A stretch of DNA of 8,210 nucleotides from an uncultured bacterium (lineage in GTDB: Bacteria; Actinomycetota; Actinomycetes; S36-B12): the NCBI GenBank assembly GCA_903896585.1, contig CAITYI010000383.1:1-8210 (forward strand). The letters are read 5' to 3'. The notes beneath the pieces were generated by a model. It saw nothing but the letters and a program-made list of their open reading frames with translations. It was not told the DNA's origin and did not search any database. Both the position numbers and the translations under genes were made by a program. This document shows, piece by piece, positions 5,716 to 8,210 of the stretch (positions within the stretch are counted from its first letter, which is position 1; each line of letters opens with the position of its first letter).

Positions 5716-7034
5716 CGGACAACTCCACTCGCCCACTCACCATTTTGTTCATGCCGGAATCTGCCTACGGCCCCACCAACCAGTGCATTGGTATTGGCAA
5801 AGTATTGCTCGATCGCGGTCACCGTGTTGTGTTTGCCGCGGAGTCTTCCTGGGCGGGCAAACTCGCAGCCCTTGGTTTCGAAGAAGATCTGGTCGACCTG
5901 GCGCCCCCGCCCGAGGACGCAGCTGCCGAGCAAGACCCGGGTGCCTTTTGGAAAGAGTTCATCAAGGACACCTCACCTGAATTCCGCAAACCCACCATTG
6001 AGCAACTGGAAACTTTTATCAAGCCCACGTGGCAGGCGTTAATCGACGGAGCCATGTATTGCGAACCACAACTCAAGCAAATCATTGAACGAGTCAAACC
6101 AGACGTTGTGGTTGAGGACAATGTTTTGTGTTTCCCAGCACTCATGACCGCCGATGCACCTTTTGTTCGCATTGTTTCGTGCAACCCGCTGGAAATGAAG
6201 GGGGCCAAAATCGCGCCCGCTTTCTCGGGTTACGCCCAGGCCGATAACTCTCAGTGGGATGAATTCCGTCAAGCGTATGACAGCAGCCACCGCGAGATGT
6301 GGACCGCTTTTAATGATTTTGTCACCGCAGCGGGTGCTCCGGAACTTCCGGACCTCGAGTTCATTCACGACTCCGATTACGCGAATCTTTATGTCTACCC
6401 GCAGGAGGCCGACTACACCGATCTTCGACCACTGGATTCCACTTGGCACCGCATGGATTCATCTGTTCGTTCCACCGATGAACAGTACGAAATACCCGCA
6501 GCGGTCGCGGAGCGCCCTGAAGACAGTGCGTTGATTTATTTATCACTCGGGTCACTGGGTAGTGCCGATGTTGATCTGATGAAAAGACTGATCGATGTCT
6601 TGGGTCGCACCCGTCACCGTTTTATTGTGTCCAAGGGTCCGCAGCATGCTGAATATGAACTCGCCGACAACATGGTGGGCGCAGAGTTTGTCCCGCAAAC
6701 CACCATCATTCCGCAGGTCGATCTAGTGATCACCCACGGCGGCAACAACACGACAACCGAGTCACTGCACTTTGGTAAACCAATGATCCTGCTGCCGCTG
6801 TTCTGGGATCAGTATGACAATGCCCAACGGATGCACGAATTAGGTTTTGGCCGCAGACTCTCGACCTACACATTCACCGAAGAGGAAATGAACTCCGCCC
6901 TCGAATCTCTGTTGGGCGATTCCGAACTCGCTGCGCGCATGTCCACCATGGCCGCTGCCATCCAATCACGAGAAGGAACTATTACCGGTGCGAACGTGAT
7001 TGAAACGGTTGCCCGGCAGCACGCAACTTCGTGA
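5712..7034 (+). CDS. GT1-family (UGT-like) glycosyltransferase with the catalytic histidine replaced by proline
   Basis: It should transfer a sugar from a nucleotide-sugar to a small acceptor in the cytoplasm. The 440 residues fit a two-domain GT-B fold. The N-terminal acceptor domain starts with ILFMPESAYGPTNQ, then RGHRVVFAAE at 35-44. The C-terminal donor domain contains ALIYLSLGSLGS (273-284), FVPQTTIIPQVDLVITHGG (326-344) and LPLFWDQYDNAQ (361-372), with the donor-binding D366-Q367; this matches the UGT and macrolide-transferase (OleD-like) signature. The usual G-H pair before the first helix is G20-P21 here, with the normal 13-residue distance to RGH. The second member of the catalytic dyad appears present as D136 in VVEDNVLCFPA. 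The ATG overlaps the tetR stop, and its own stop overlaps the kinase start. Donor and acceptor cannot be read from sequence. The fold is certain; normal O-glycosylation activity is doubtful. Confidence 0.9.
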   Translation: MTDNSTRPLTILFMPESAYGPTNQCIGIGKVLLDRGHRVVFAAESSWAGKLAALGFEEDLVDLAPPPEDAAAEQDPGAFWKEFIKDTSPEFRKPTIEQLETFIKPTWQALIDGAMYCEPQLKQIIERVKPDVVVEDNVLCFPALMTADAPFVRIVSCNPLEMKGAKIAPAFSGYAQADNSQWDEFRQAYDSSHREMWTAFNDFVTAAGAPELPDLEFIHDSDYANLYVYPQEADYTDLRPLDSTWHRMDSSVRSTDEQYEIPAAVAERPEDSALIYLSLGSLGSADVDLMKRLIDVLGRTRHRFIVSKGPQHAEYELADNMVGAEFVPQTTIIPQVDLVITHGGNNTTTESLHFGKPMILLPLFWDQYDNAQRMHELGFGRRLSTYTFTEEEMNSALESLLGDSELAARMSTMAAAIQSREGTITGANVIETVARQHATS

Positions 7035-8210
7035 CCACACTCTCGGAGGCAATTGCGGCTGCCAACGCAGCCGACCTTCTTCCCGATCGCACCCAAGCCA
7101 GGGCCGCCGAACTCACCGGGCCCTTCGAGCTTATTGATTCCCTCGATGCGGGCGAAGGGGCCTATCTGGCTCTCGTGCGCGCAGGTGATCGCATTCTGGT
7201 GGTTCCGGGTCAACTGGATGCCACCGGTTTTCACCGTGCTGCGGTGAGCGCTCGAATTCTCAACTCCGAATCCACGGCAAATTTTCGAATTGACCTCATT
7301 GATCCAATTATCAATTCGCACCTATCTCAAGAAAGTATCAACACCAGCGAGAGACAAATCACGGTTGATCAGAGCAATGACTCAGTAATTGTGAACGAGC
7401 AGATCATGCTCAAGTGGCAGATCAATGCCACCCTGTCGCCAGCCCCTTCTCGCTTGCGCATGCTCGCGTCACATTTGGAGAACACCCCCATCACCCCAGC
7501 GCCTCTGGCGATCATCGAGTGGACCGACCCACAGACCGACCAGGTGCTCACGCTGGCCACGGCCACCGAGTTCGTGCCCGATTCGCGTGACGGGTGGGAG
7601 TGGGCGGTGGATTTGGTTCGAGCCTTCGCCCAAGGAGAAGGTGTTGACGCAATCTCTCCTTTTGCCATCATTGGTCAATTGACCGGCCTGATGCATGTTG
7701 CCTTTGCGCAATCCAATCCCCACGACGAAAGCATTGAGACACTCGGAACCGATGCAATCACGCAATTCGCTGAGTCCGCACAAGTTGATTTGGAAATGGC
7801 CTGCACACTGATACATGGCGACGAAGGTGATCGACTGCGCCAGCGCAGAAACATGATCAGCGAGCACCTCGGTGAACTCAACTCCATTGATCACACCATT
7901 GCGATTGACACCCATGGTGATTTCCATGTGGGACAGATACTCAAATCTCCAACGGATCAGTACTTCATTGTTGACTTCGATGGCAGCCCTGTTCTGAATC
8001 CGCAAGAGCGGTTGAAGAAACAACCCGCAGCTCGCGATATTGCCGGCATGTTGGCATCCATTGATCATGTTGCCAGGGTCGTGAACTACCGCACCGAGGG
8101 ACTCGAACCGCATGCTGCCCTGATCTGGTCCGCGCACGCCCAAGAAGCTTTCCTGATGGCCTATAAAGACGTGTTAAGACAACACGATTTACTTAAAATT
8201 CTCGATGAAC
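7031..8210 (+). CDS. Maltokinase-like sugar kinase, APH fold (partial, C-terminus off the right edge)
   Basis: An ATP-dependent small-molecule kinase of the maltokinase (Mak/Pep2) type; relatives phosphorylate maltose, and a related actinobacterial group phosphorylates glucosamine. From GTG 7031 the frame is open for 393 codons to the edge; family members are about 440-460 residues, so only the end is missing. Visible landmarks are DQSNDSVIV (113-121, the nucleotide-loop region), K128 in MLKW as the probable ATP-binding lysine, the catalytic loop HGDFHVGQIL starting at H295 with the base D297, and the metal-binding DFDG at 315-318 (often DFEG in the family). KKQPAARDIAGMLASIDH then corresponds to the conserved SPLRDVAGM element. 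GTGA overlaps the glycosyltransferase stop and there is no Shine-Dalgarno, so it is probably coupled. No treS or glgE gene is seen nearby, so the classical maltose-1-phosphate role is not supported by context. The substrate is unknown. Confidence 0.85.
   Translation, partial: MTTLSEAIAAANAADLLPDRTQARAAELTGPFELIDSLDAGEGAYLALVRAGDRILVVPGQLDATGFHRAAVSARILNSESTANFRIDLIDPIINSHLSQESINTSERQITVDQSNDSVIVNEQIMLKWQINATLSPAPSRLRMLASHLENTPITPAPLAIIEWTDPQTDQVLTLATATEFVPDSRDGWEWAVDLVRAFAQGEGVDAISPFAIIGQLTGLMHVAFAQSNPHDESIETLGTDAITQFAESAQVDLEMACTLIHGDEGDRLRQRRNMISEHLGELNSIDHTIAIDTHGDFHVGQILKSPTDQYFIVDFDGSPVLNPQERLKKQPAARDIAGMLASIDHVARVVNYRTEGLEPHAALIWSAHAQEAFLMAYKDVLRQHDLLKILDE

Noticed and set aside
7469..8143. 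Long minus-strand open frame (224 codons) at the right end
   Set aside because: It lies antisense to the kinase gene, whose catalytic and metal motifs are unmistakable; the antisense translation shows no recognisable domain.
7031..8210. Antibiotic-resistance reading of the glycosyltransferase plus kinase pair (macrolide glycosylation and phosphorylation)
   Set aside because: The kinase motifs fit the maltokinase group better than macrolide or aminoglycoside phosphotransferases, and the glycosyltransferase lacks the usual catalytic histidine; it remains possible but is not supported.

Overview
The window looks like actinobacterial chromosome. The signs are moderate GC, a lipoprotein signal ending LSAC followed by a glycine run, GTG starts, a regulator gene that appears to be leaderless, and a maltokinase-type kinase. 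Freshwater or marine Actinobacteria (for example Microbacteriaceae-like lineages) are a reasonable guess, but the sequence alone does not fix the genus. No rRNA, tRNA, CRISPR array, insertion sequence or phage gene was seen. Coding density is very high, and the only real gap is the 121-base divergent intergenic region at 4935-5055.

Left arm (minus strand, read from 4934 towards 1): a complete polyamine-type ABC importer in the order binding lipoprotein (PotD-like), permease (PotB-like), permease (PotC-like), ATPase (PotA-like). It is followed without a gap by an FAD-dependent amine oxidase-type oxidoreductase (PuuB-like, DAO fold) that runs off the left edge. The genes overlap or nearly touch, so they should form one operon for uptake and first oxidation of an amine, most likely putrescine, spermidine or a related compound.

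Right arm (plus strand, from 5056): a TetR/BetI-like regulator, a GT1/UGT-family glycosyltransferase and a maltokinase-like (APH-fold) kinase that runs off the right edge. Each start overlaps the previous stop by four bases, so these three form a second, divergent operon.

How it may work together: the TetR protein probably binds the shared intergenic region and controls one or both arms. The most unusual point is that the glycosyltransferase has proline exactly where GT1 enzymes carry their catalytic histidine, while it keeps the partner aspartate and the donor-binding motif. The same His-to-Pro change occurs in human UGT1A4, a tertiary-amine N-glucuronidating enzyme. Next to an amine importer and an amine oxidase, this suggests (as inference only) a glycosyltransferase acting on an amine, or one using a non-standard mechanism, with a sugar or aminosugar kinase as its partner.
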